Assembly: GCA_032716605.1 (NCBI GenBank) | Contig: CM064502.1 | Location: 59,546,823 to 59,610,822 of the forward strand | Source of the DNA: Paralithodes platypus | Taxonomy: Eukaryota; Arthropoda; Malacostraca; Decapoda; Lithodidae | Length of the DNA: 64,000 bases | Direction of reading: 5' to 3' | In this document: positions 10,946 to 23,029 of the stretch, in pieces | Layout of the letters: the number at the start of each line of letters is the position of its first letter | Numbering within the stretch: the first letter of the stretch is position 1 | Translations under genes and position numbers: made by a program | The notes under the pieces: model-generated | What the model was told of the DNA's origin: nothing | The model's database searches: none | The model's input: the letters and a program-made list of their open reading frames with translations, nothing else

Positions 10946-10960
10946 CCATACTTAGGATGA
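10545..10960. repeat. CA and ACT trinucleotide arrays
   Basis: Alternating CA, ACT/TAC and CACCA arrays with the phrase CCATACTATTACACT repeated. No coding content. Confidence 0.9.
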
Positions 10961-10989
10961 CTACATATAGACGCACATACGCATCCACA

Positions 10990-11340
10990 GTCAGCAAGGG
11001 ACTCGAGTTCTCGAAACCTCCAGTCCTGACGTTTTTCTTGACTTACAGTGTTCTGGCTTAACCCTTTCACGCATATGACGCGATTTTGAGCCTATTGGGG
11101 ATACTTTAAAGCCTTTGTTACCATCAGGGTTATTTAGAAACCTTTAGTTTAGTTACTTCAACCTCTGCCGTTGTCTTTGAGTTAGCTGTGGGCAGAAAAC
11201 TAATTTTGGAGAGGTAATTATAAGAGTGAGAGAACTCTTTCTTATTGCTAATCTGGCAACCTCTGCGTCATAAATGCGTGAAAGGGTTAATAATTCAGTA
11301 GGGTTGATAGCCTCTGAAGTCCTATTTTAACTAACACAGT
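10990..11340 (+). repeat. E1 element split by an M3 insertion
   Basis: E1 begins GGGACTCGAGTTCTCGA at 10997 and breaks at CTGGCTTAA (11061). It resumes after 11287 with TTAATAATTCAGTAGGG and ends with GAAGTCCTATTTTAAC at about 11335. Removing 11058-11286 restores an intact E1 with a single TTAA. Confidence 0.85.
11058..11290. mobile_element. M3 MITE with TTAA target duplication
   Basis: The left end TTAACCCTTTCACGCATATG and the right end in reverse complement (TTAACCCTTTCACGCATTTA) match almost exactly. TTAA at both edges is the duplicated target. TTAA duplication with CCC/GGG ends is characteristic of piggyBac-type elements (family knowledge). It has no ORF, so it is non-autonomous. A second degraded copy is at 46730-46915. 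Confidence 0.85.
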
Positions 11341-11802
11341 CGGCATACATATACGGAACACACTTGCACATTGATACTAGAAATACACATGGATTATATA
11401 ATGTACAGTTCTCCGCACAACATATTTTCCTATGTAAGATTATATTTCCGAAAGCAATAATAGTATTATTGAATTATGATGAGGGTTCTTTGCTATGCAG
11501 TAGTTATTTCACCTTATGCTACTGTAGAATAAGATACTAGGCTACACTTTATTAACTTATATTATTTTTACTTCCATAAATAAAATCTCGGAGGGAAACA
11601 GATTTTGTGGGGGGAACTGTACACACACACACACACACACACTCGTATTCACACACATACACATTCACGTACATACACTCACACCCACACATACACTCAT
11701 ATTCACACACACACACACACACACACTCATATTCACACACACATACACTCATATTCACACACCGTTACTTCCCACTGAAAGGTTGATTAAGTGATTTGTT
11801 AC

Positions 11803-11865
<63 letters not shown>

Positions 11866-11931
11866 CCAGCATGTGCGGAAGTTATCGATAAACCTAAGAA
11901 TAGTGCCTACCCGCAACTCTTACCCCTTTCT

Positions 11932-11965
<34 letters not shown>

Positions 11966-12345
11966 AGTGCCTAGCCGCAACCATCCCCCTCCCCCCTGTC
12001 ACTCTGACTTTCTTTATCTCGCTCACTCTGACTCTTTCTCTCTCTCATACTCTGACTCACTCTCACTCTCTTTCACACTCTGACAGTCTCACTCGTTTGG
12101 CTGTTTATGTTCTCTCTCTCATCTCTCTCTCCTCTCATTGTGTCTACCCGCAACAATCCCACTCCCACTCTCTGTCTCTCATGATATTAACATATTACTT
12201 AATCCCGTACTTGTGTGTGTGTGTGTGTGTACTGATATTTATGATGATTGATGATGACATTATTCTGTTTCATTAGTTCATGGAAATGCTTCTATCTACC
12301 GTATATATTTAATTACATATTTTGTGATAAAGTTTTCCTATATCT
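11341..12345. other. Non-coding with microsatellites
   Basis: CA-type repeats lie at 11620-11762, GA at 11804-11861 and CT-rich runs at 11930-12180. The rest is A/T-rich with no recognisable gene. Confidence 0.7.
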
Positions 12346-12372
12346 AATTATTTTTCTTCTCTGTCTTTGCAG
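12346..12372 (+). promoter_or_regulatory. Splice acceptor of first visible kinesin exon
   Basis: A pyrimidine tract (TTTTTCTTCTCTGTCTTTGC) ends in CAG at 12372. It is a textbook 3' splice site and the exon enters in phase 0. Confidence 0.8.
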
Positions 12373-14430
12373 GTTCCACTCAACTTAGATGGCAACCCAG
12401 ACCACAGAGAGCGTGTCAGAAACTTCAACTATGATTTCGTCTACGATCACACCAACATTTGTGCCAAAAGATCCAGTCAAGAAAGAGAATTGTCAAAAAG
12501 CGATGCCCGCAAAAGAGGCCTAACCCCAAAAGTTGCCATAGGGAAAGGCAAAACTCAGAATCGTGGGCAAGAGAGAGAAACAAAATATAGTAAACTCATT
12601 TCACGGTTTCCTGCCCAAAGAGGAGATGCAGCACAAAAACCCGCCACAAAATCCGCTAAACAGAAAGCTGAGGCTCAAAAACCCGCTTTGGGAAAAGATC
12701 ACATCTCTAAATCTGCCCTGGGAAGACCTCGGGCCTCAGAAACAGCACATGAAGTGGATCCAGCCGAAATTCTCCTCCACGGATCAATTCCAGAACAAAA
12801 AATCTCCCAAGGATCTAAAAAACGCATATCTAATTTAAGTCTTGACCTAACAGAGAGATCCGACCGAATCCGCCACGCACAAGAACGCCCTAACGATCAG
12901 ATTTATAGCCGAACTCCAAAGGGAACTGTAACGAAGGGTGATGAAACGATAGCAAAAGACAGTGGGACAAGGAAAAGAGAGAAAGAGGGTGATATTGAAA
13001 AAGAGAGCAAAGGAGAAACAGAAAGAGAGCAAAGAGACCAGGAAAAAGAGAAGAGAGACCCCAGAAGCCATCCCAAATACCAAACGCGAGCAAAGGGTGA
13101 CCGAAGGCGAGAGAGAGAGGGAGAGGCCTTTGAACAAGAGCAAGAACGAGAACGTGAAGACCAAGAGGGGGAGAAGGAAGACCACCCAAGAGATCCCAAA
13201 GACCAAAAGCGAGAAAAAGGCGACCGAAGCAGAGAAAACAAGGACGAAAGGAGGGACCAAAAGCAGGAGAGCCGGCACAAACGCAAGGAAAACAGAAGAG
13301 AAACCAGAGACCACGGGAAGAGAAAAGACCAGCGGAGAAGAGGAGGAGGTGGAGGAGGGAGGGAAGGAGATGCAAGGAGAGGAGACAGCCGGGAAAGAGG
13401 AGAGAGGCCAATAAAGAGGGAGACACCAAGGAAAAAGAGGAAAGGTGAGAGCAAAGACGACGAAGAGGAAACCAAAGGTGACCAAGATGAAACAGAAGAA
13501 GAAGATATAGAAGGCAAAGAACACATAGAAGACAGACAAACAGAAGAAGATACAGAAGGTGATGACGAAGAACGTTTAGAAGATGAAGAACAAGAAGAGG
13601 ATGAAGACAAGAAAAGTGAAGAAGAAACAACAGGAAAAGACGAAACGGAAGAGACAAAAAGTAAAGTGGAGGACACGGACAAGTTTATTGAAGCAAGTGA
13701 ACCATCTCGGGACGAAGCAAGTGAAACCTCTAAGGACGAATCAAGTGAAACCTCTAAGGACGAAGAATATGAAACCTGTGAGGATGAAGACATGGACGAA
13801 GAGAGTGAAATATTTGTGGATGGAGAGAGTGAGGTAGATATGGACAAAACAAGTCAAACATCTACGGACGACGTAAGTGAAACACCTATGGATGAAACAA
13901 GTGAAACATCTATGGCCGAAGATGCTGAAACACCTCCGGATGAAGCAAGTGAAACGACAAGAAGAGAGGAAAGGAGTGAAACAAGCACGGACGAAGAAAG
14001 TGCAACATCAAGAGACGAAGCAAGTGAAACGGGTCGAGCTGAAACGAGCGAAACAGGCAGCGAAGAAGAGCCGAGTGAAGCATGCACTGAAATATACCTT
14101 GGCCGAGGGAGTGAAACAGAGATGGAAGAAGAAAGAATAGAAGATATGGAAGAAGAAATACAAGAAGAAAGAATAGAAGATGTGGAAGAAGAAATACAAG
14201 AAAAAAGAATAGAAAATGTAGAAGAAGAACACTTAGATGATGATGAATTAAAAGGCCTTGAGGGAAAAGAATATGAAGAATCAGAAGACAACGGAAATGG
14301 AGAAGTCTACGATGAAGAAAATGATGTATTTGAAGAAGTACCCCCAGAAGAGCTAACAGAAGAGGAAAACGAAGAAGACTGGGAAGAAAACGGGACGGAA
14401 GAAGAAGAGGCTGACAGAGACCAACAAAGG
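12373..14430 (+). CDS. Exon 1 of visible set: motor strand plus ~650-residue charged insert
   Basis: There are 686 codons, phase 0 to phase 0, with acceptor CAG at 12372 and perfect donor AGG|GTAAGT at 14431. Residues 12-28 ([17 protein letters not shown]) match the kinesin-3 strand before helix alpha-1. Residues 681-686 (DRDQQR) lead into VYSDVGVEV of the next exon, as ASQxxVF/VY does in other kinesins. Between them, residues about 29-190 are basic and mixed, 195-360 are K/R/E-rich with a G6 run and an NLS-like PRKKRK (near 13422-13440), and 360-680 are strongly acidic. The acidic part has degenerate SETSKDE-type repeats and [16 protein letters not shown] repeats. The low complexity leaves the other strand open too. 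A good internal donor (AAAG|GTGAGA at 13445) exists but is out of phase with the next exon. The exon could be alternatively spliced. Confidence 0.8.
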
Positions 14431-17400
14431 GTAAGTAGATTGTTTATATATTTTTATTTATTTAGGGAAGGTGTTATTTTTCTGGACCCCTTCTCCAATT
14501 AGCTTAACCTCAATTGTATGTAAAATGCTAGAAACGGTTATAAGAGACAGACTCGTAAATCACTTAGAGGCAAATAACTTACTTAAAGATACTCAACACG
14601 GCTTTCGTAAAAAACGTTCCTGTTTAACAAACCTCTTAGACTTCTTCCACGATATCCTCAACCTCTACGATGAGAGTAAAGCTGTAGATATTATATACCT
14701 TGATTTTCAAAAGGCCTTTGACAAAGTTCCCCACAAACGTTTACTGCTAAAACTAAAAGCGCATGGAATACAAGACGGTGTGTTGAAATGGATAGAAAAT
14801 TGGCTCAGCGACAGAAAACAAAGAGTAGTCATAAACGGTAAGGCATCTAAATGGACCAATGTAAGTAGCGGGGTACCCCAGGGATCGGTACTAGGACCAA
14901 TTCTCTTTCTAATTTACATCAACGACACAATCTCAAAATTTGCTGACGATACAAAAATTGCAAATAGCGTACTCTCAAAAGAACAAGTTGACGATATGCA
15001 ACACAATCTAGATAAATTGTCATGTTGGGCCCAAATTTGGCAAATCAGTTTCAATGCGGATAAATGTAAAGTACTACATTAAAATGTAAAACTTGCAAAC
15101 TAAACAAACCAAAATTGGGACAAGGACAATATAAAGTCAAATTAAATTATCAAAATCGCTATGTGGAAACAAGCTTACTAAAATGAAAATTATTAAATAA
15201 AAGAACATATCGGATACCTAAATGAGAAAGCAAACTATTCGATGATTGGCACTCAGCTTAAGAATGTAAACAGAGAAACCGATCTGGGAGTAACAACATC
15301 GAGTAACCTAAAACCGAGTCAACAATGTTCAGAAGTTGTTAAGAAGGCAACAAAATAATTGGCTTTATAGGCAGGTCATTTGAGCATAAATCCAAAGAAG
15401 TTATCCTAACCCTTTACAATTCCTTAGTACGCCCTCTTCTGGAATACTGCGTTCAATCCTGGTGCCCTTATTACCAAAAATATATAAACAAGCTAGAACG
15501 AGTTCAACGTAGAGTTACCAAAATGATACCTAGCCTAAAGAACAAACCATACGAAGAGCGTCTTAGAGAATTAAATCTATTTCCTTTAACCCAGCGCAGA
15601 TTAAGAGGTGACTTAATTCAAGTGTTCAAAATCATCAAAGGCATCGACAATATGAACTGTAGTAAGTACTTCACTATCGACCAATCTAATTACACGCGGG
15701 GGAAACGGTTGCAAAATTATTGGTAAATCTTTTAACTCACACGAATCTAAGAATTTCTTCTTCAATCGAGTTGTCAACTTGTGGAATGGGCTTCCCCGAG
15801 ACGAGACGTTATAGACTGCAGCACCGTTGATTCATTTAAACTCCGCTTAGACAAATATCTCGCATCAAACCCGCGACTGACTGCGTTTGTAAATGAATAA
15901 CTTTATTTTATCCCCCCTCAGTTACTAACCCATCTGTCCCCTACTAACTTCCTAATCCTGCCACGGACATTAGTTCCAGGGCAGTAGTTCCCTTTCCAAT
16001 GTTCCCTTACCCACTCTAAACCACTGTTTGGACACTTGATCCTCAGTGTTTTGGAGGACAAGCAGCCTAGAAGGGTCACTAGACTGTTGTTGCTTGATTT
16101 CCTTTGTACTCCTTTGTACTCCCTCATGTTTACCCCTTCCCTCTTTCTTTCCTCCCTCAACAAAGGGAAAGTATATTTTTTATATATTTTGTTTATTAAG
16201 GTGAGATTTTTATATTTTTTCTGGACCCCCTTCTCCCTCATGTTTACCCCTTCCCTCTTTCTTTCCTCCCTCCTCCCCTCTTTACTTCCCTCCGCCTTGT
16301 GAACCAAGGACAGGTCTAATAATAATAATACTACAATAATATAGTGCAACATAATATCCTTCCTTCCTCCTTCCCTATTTCCCCCTCTCCCTCCCACCTT
16401 CCTTCCTCCCTCTCCCTTTTCCCTTCTTATTTCCCCCTCTCTCTCCCTCCCTCTTTTCTTGCTTACTCCCTCCCACTTTAATTCCTTCCCCCTCCCCTCT
16501 CTCTCCCTCCTTTCCTTGCTCCCTCCCTCCCTCTTTCCTCCCTTCTCCCTCCCTCTTTCTTCAACCTCCCCCCCCCCTTCTCCACCATGCTAATAATACC
16601 ACACTGTCCCAGGAACCCTGCATTTTACCCCAAAACAATATCCTGCCTTCCTTCTGTCTTACCTTACCTTCCTTCCTTTTCTTCACCTTCCTTCCCTTCC
16701 TCCTTCTTTCTCATCACCTTACTTCCTTCCTCCCCTTCTGTCTTAATTCCGTCCTTTCATCCCACCTTCCTTATCCCCCCCCCCCCCATGTTTAATATTA
16801 TAACTCGACACCAGAACAAAACAATATCCTTCCTTCCTCTCTCCCTTCCTTCTTTCTGTCTCCCCCCCCCCTCTCTCTCTCTGCCTTCTTTCCTTCCTCC
16901 TACCTCCCTTCCTTCATCCTATCTTCCCTCCCTGCCTGTTTCCCATCATCCCTACGTCTCTCACTCCCCCCTCCCCTCTTCCTCCCTCCCTAACTTACCC
17001 CAAGATGACAGTAATATAAACCACAACAATATCCTACAAGACAAAATAAAGCCATGATGTCACTCCTTCCCTCCTTACCTTCCCTTCCTCTCCATTTCCT
17101 TCCTCCTTCTCTTCTTTCCTATCATCTTTCCTCCCTCCCACCTCTCTTTCTCTCCTCCCTCCCCCTCCCCCCCCCCCCTTAACTTACCCCAAGATGACGG
17201 TAATATAATCCACAACAATATCCTGCAAGACAAAATGAAGCCATGACGTAACTTTCCTCCTTCCTTCCCTCCCCCTCCTATTCCTCCCTCCCTTCCTCTC
17301 ACCCCACCCTTCCCTCCCCTTCCTCCCAACCCTTCCCTCCCCTTCTCTTTCTTTCTCCCTCCCTTCCTTCCTCCCTCCCTCCCTCTCTACCCTCCCTTCC

Positions 17401-18596
17401 TTCCTTTCTTTCCCCTTCTCTCCCTTCCTTAACTACCCGAAGATGACCATATAATATTAACTAACTACTGCATAAGAAAATACACCCATATTGCAACCCT
17501 ACCATATTAACCCCTTCAAGATCCATATTGCAACCATAATCAAGTCTTTCTAAACCCATTCAAGATCCGATGACACATTTTTTCTCTGTTTACTGGCTAT
17601 TATTAGACGATTTTATTCAGATTAGGAAGGAAATATAGAAATCAGAGGGTTGATTGAGTTAGTCTCCACCCTCATTAAACCCCATGGATCCTTCTTAACC
17701 TGTATAAAGCCGTCTAATGATAGCCAGGATATACTTTCAAAAGGCGTTATAATCTCCCAATCGAGTATTGTAAATATTTGTAAATGTGTAAAATATAATC
17801 AGTGTAGTCGTGTAAGAAAGTGTCAGCGATAGGCGTGGTGTAGAGACCCTGTAGTAACACACATCGGCCAACCTCTGTCATCTTGGTGATACTGGTCATA
17901 TATTATCCTTTCTTTACACCCAAATATCTCCATACCCATAATAAGCATTTGGGAATACTGGTACTGGATTATATAGTTTGGTCTTTGGTGATAAATACCC
18001 ATAAGAAACCCATGATGTACAATCGGGGGTATCCAGTGGTTTTCGCTCAAGAAGTGTTATTGGTATCTTTATAGTTACTGGGAAAAGTGCTTATCCCTCA
18101 GAGTATTAGTCAGTGTCCGAAACTTTGTGAAATATCTGACAACACTTATTAACCTCGACCGTACCCATAAAATACCCATAATATTCATTTGGGAATACTG
18201 ATACAGGATATATAGTTTACACTAGTATAGTATGATCTTTGGAGATGAATATCATAAGATACCCATAAATACCCATAAAATACCCACTATAAACATTCGG
18301 CAATTTTAGTACAAGATAATTATATAGTTTGGTCTAGGGATATACATTCTTCATGATCAATATCAAATAAAACCTCGTTGCTTGATCATTTAGGCACCAC
18401 AATGGCGTCTAATTAAAACATGGAAAAACCACATTGTCTGCTATTGAGGTCACCAATATGTCGTCCAAAGCAGAAGTTGGCCACTGTCTCCCCGTACAGT
18501 ATCTCTATCGTGTTGTAATTTCCTCGCGCATTTTCCCAGAGATGTCATGTGACCTTGGCCCGCTTCCTTCAATACGCAATAACACAACACTGCCCC

Positions 18597-18653
<57 letters not shown>

Positions 18654-18744
18654 GCGCATACACTATCTCTTTCTGTCTCTCAAAACATTACCGACACGTT
18701 TATTCTGTTTACACCACACTGACACACACACACACACAGATAAA

Positions 18745-18814
<70 letters not shown>

Positions 18815-19352
18815 CACACCCACACACCCACACACTCTCTCTCTCTCTGCCTCAAAGCATTATTGGTAGCCGGTGTGTTTAAAGCGAGTTTATTGTTCTC
18901 AAGATATATTGAGAACAGACAGACACAACCTGCAAGGGACTGGAGTTCTCGAGAAGAGGCTCCAGTCCTGACGTTACTTTTGACTTACAGTGTGCTGGCT
19001 TCATAATCCAGAAAGGTTGATAGCCTCTGAAGTCCTATTTTAACCAACTAACTAACATAACCAGGAGTGATAACAATACTCTGCGGTGGTCAAAATAGCT
19101 AAAAATGTCAAGTGACCAAAATAGCTGATGTTATTGAAGAGACAAACACAGAGAAGTTAAGGTTGCTCTGCCGCTGGTCTCGTGACAAGGAAATGTTAGA
19201 AGGACGAGTCTCCCAGATAACTTCACACTTTTTACCCCCCCCCCCCCCCCCCCCCTTCTCTCTCTCTCTCTCACTCTCTCATTGAAAAACTATACCACAC
19301 ACACAGACACACACACACACACACACACACAGGGCCTATATATTATATATAC

Positions 19353-19425
<73 letters not shown>

Positions 19426-20729
19426 TCTTTCCCTGTGTCCTTCTCAACTCAGTAACTTACAAAATATCCTTCAGAGCGGATACGTTACAAATCTACCCTC
19501 TAGGTATCTAGGAATGGTTTACCTTGCATTAACCATTTCAGTACCTTTGACGTCTCTTGTATTTTGATTTAGTCATGGTTAGAAGATTTTATGCAGCTTA
19601 GGCAGGTTATGTGGGTGTAAAAGAGCTAGTTGAGATAGTTTAGTCTATTCCTAAGTTGAATAAAATCGTCTAATCTTAGCCAGAATACAGTATAACTAGT
19701 TTCCCGGTACTGAAGGGATTAATGTGTCTAATGAACAGATTGAATATATTGTTTTAATGGTATTTTTTGTAAGTGGAAGTCTAAGTGCCAGCTAGGGAAT
19801 CGAACACTTTGGTAAATTAGCGCGCGAAGGTCGTATCAGCTGCTCGCTCTTTGATATTTCCGCTTCAGTTTGTTTGGAAGACTCGCAGAGGGCTGTTCTC
19901 GTGCAGCAGGGTGTGCGGGGGTTTGCGGGAAAACTTAAATATGTGAATTTAGAAGGGAAGGAGGTGTGAAGGAAGGTTAAGGGAAGGAAGTAGGGGGAAG
20001 AAGATATAAGACTGAGAGGCAGGAGGATGGAAGAAAGATGAAGCGAAGGAAGACAGATAAGAGAAGGGAGGAAGGAAGACAGAAGAGAAGGAAGGAGGTA
20101 GGAAGAAAGGAAGGAAAGGAGATGAAGGAAGACAGGATGGAAGGAGGTAGGAAGGAAGACAGAAGAGAAGGAAGGAGGTAGGAAGAAAGGAAGAAAAGGA
20201 GATGATGGAAGGAGGTAGGAAGGAAGATGAAGAGAAGGAAGGTGGGGCAAGACAGAAGGAAGGCAGGGTATTGTTTTGGGGTAAAATGCAGGGTTCCTGG
20301 GACAGTGTGGTATTATTAGCATGGTGGAGAAGGGGGAGTGAGGGAGGAAGAAAGAGGGAGGGACGGGAGGGGGGCAGGACAGAGGGAGGGTATAGTGAAG
20401 GAGTGAGTAGGGAGTATAATGAAGGCTGAAGGGAAGGAAGGTGAAGATAAGGAGTGGATCTTTATTTACTGTATGTATGTATCTATGTATTATCTCACTC
20501 TCACACACTCACATCCTCAAACACCTACCTAAGGTCACCTAAGGTTGCGTTCGCCACTCTCCTAGCAGCACCGAGGAGCGCGTCGCCCCTCGTTGTGGAA
20601 ACACTCACTTACATTCCCACACACAGTCTCTCTCTCTCCCTCTGGTTAAATGACCTAGGCAGCCAGTGAGTTAACAAGGAGTCTCTTATTCCCACAGATA
20701 TTTACCAGCTATATAAAGGTAGCCCGCTT

Positions 20730-20778
<49 letters not shown>

Positions 20779-21714
20779 ACAAGGAGTCTCTTATTCCCAC
20801 AGATATTTACCAGCTATATATAAAGGTACCGGTACCCTGCTTTATATGTGTGTGTGTGGGTGGGGGGGGGGGGGGGGGGGTTAGTGTGTATGTGTGTGTG
20901 GTTGTGCCATTGTTGTGTGTGGGTGGGTGGTATTAATGGTAATAAACGGGATAGAACATATAATATACCCAATATTCTTATATACCGTTCTCATACCCAT
21001 CTCATTCCCTGTAATGAAACAAGGGAATGAAAAGGATAGGCCTACCGGCATATAAGATCATTGGGTATAATTATTCGTGTTGATTTGCCTTTTTAAATCG
21101 GACAAGATGGGTTTATTATTGTCAATATACCAATAAAAGGCTAGATCATTATGGGCACTTTGTATACCCTTTTCATGCTCATATTTTCCAGAGTGTACGG
21201 TATATACCCTTGATAATTTTAACAGTATACGCTTGCAAAGTAAGAGGGTTTAAGTGTACCCCTGATTTTTGTATAGTATACGCTAGCAAAGTAAGAGGGT
21301 TTATGAAGAAAATGGGCGTAATTTGATAAAGACAGTCTATCGTATCAAATACTCGGAGTTCGGTGTTTGGGACTAGTTAAAAATAGCTGGTGGTTATAAT
21401 TATTATGAAGTACGGTATATATTTTTTTACTGAGGGGGGTATTGTTGGACCTACCCTGGTTCACTCCATTAGTTTGGGGATTTTAAGATGTTTCACCCCA
21501 TTAGTTTGGTGATAATAAGATGCTTCACCCCATTCACCTGTCAATTTTTCTAAGCGAGCGATAGGAAACCTGTAACATAGAACGTCTATCGAAAAATGTC
21601 ACCCCATTAGTTTGGTGATAATAAGACGCTTCACATCACTATTGAACACATAAACACACACACACCTCCCCCCTCCCCTCCTTTCTCCCATTCTCTCTCT
21701 TACGCACCCACACA

Positions 21715-21782
<68 letters not shown>

Positions 21783-21790
21783 TTTATTGA

Positions 21791-21855
<65 letters not shown>

Positions 21856-22965
21856 TAGATAGATAGATAGTTTATTGACCACACACACACACACACACCC
21901 ATACACACACACACGCACACACACTCAACTTCTGAATACCTATTGACCTTTAGGGTCAGAAGGTCAAGGTCGTTTGTGACTTACTGTGTTTGACCTTACT
22001 GGGTCATTAATAAGAGAGAGAGAGGGGGGGGGGGGGGATGGGGAGGGGAGGGGTCGGTGTTCTGGACCACCTTCTCCCTCATGTTTAAACTAATTTTGAG
22101 GTTTTAAGACGGTCGCCCCGCCCCATTAGTGTGACGATTTTAAGGCCTTTCGCCCCATTTCTTAGACAAAAGTAAGACCTTTCGTGTTATTTAGATGTCG
22201 ATTTTTTCCTGACGAGTGATAGCGAGCTTACAGTTTAGGAGGAATGGCCTAAGGCCGTGGTATATTTTTCTACTGAAAACAGCACAAATGTACCTTGAAG
22301 GGGTGGGGGTCGTGCGAGTATGTTTTTAAGCTTTCTAACTCTCCCCCCCCCCCCCCCTTCCCCCCTCTTTCTCTCTTACACACACACACACACACACAGC
22401 CCGTAGCCTAGTAGGTAGAGCTCTCGTCTCACACACGAGGGGTCGGGGGTTCAATCCCCGGCCGGGCGGAGACAAATTGGGCTTGTCTCCTTTCATGTGT
22501 TAGCCTCAGTTCACCTAGCTGTAAATAGGTACCTGGCATAAGTGGACGACGTTGTGACGTCCCATCTGGGGTTGGCAAAAATGGTACAAGGCGAGATGGG
22601 TATCATATGGTTCACCTAAGCTGATGGCTACCTAAGCCTTCGGGCGAGACGGTACCGTCTATAGTGAGAATGGTACCATACAGATCCACCCTAAGCCTTC
22701 GTTTCCGATGTCGCCAATTGGCTAAAATACAGACTACACACACATCCACAGCCATTCCAACAGTACATAAAACACTTAACATGCATTTCACGCAATACAT
22801 TCCTAGTTAAGGAGGCGCGATAATAATGAGCTTAGCTCGCATTGCGTGGATTCCCCTTGACGAACAAGTAACTGAGTAACACACACACACCTGCCTCCGT
22901 TTCTGTCACACACATCTCTTTTCCTCTCTTACACACACACACGCATCCCTCTTTTACACACACTT

Positions 22966-23029
<64 letters not shown>

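Noticed and set aside
13445..13450. Exon 1 ending at the internal donor 13444
   Set aside because: It would leave phase 1 and not join exon 2 in frame, and would drop the DQQR motif that leads into helix alpha-1. It is kept only as a possible alternative isoform.
12847..13847. Long reverse-strand open frames opposite exon 1 (up to about 314 residues, Ser/Phe/Leu-rich)
   Set aside because: Purine-rich GAA/GAG codons on the + strand rarely give stops on the other strand. The translations are low-complexity hydrophobic text with no motif.
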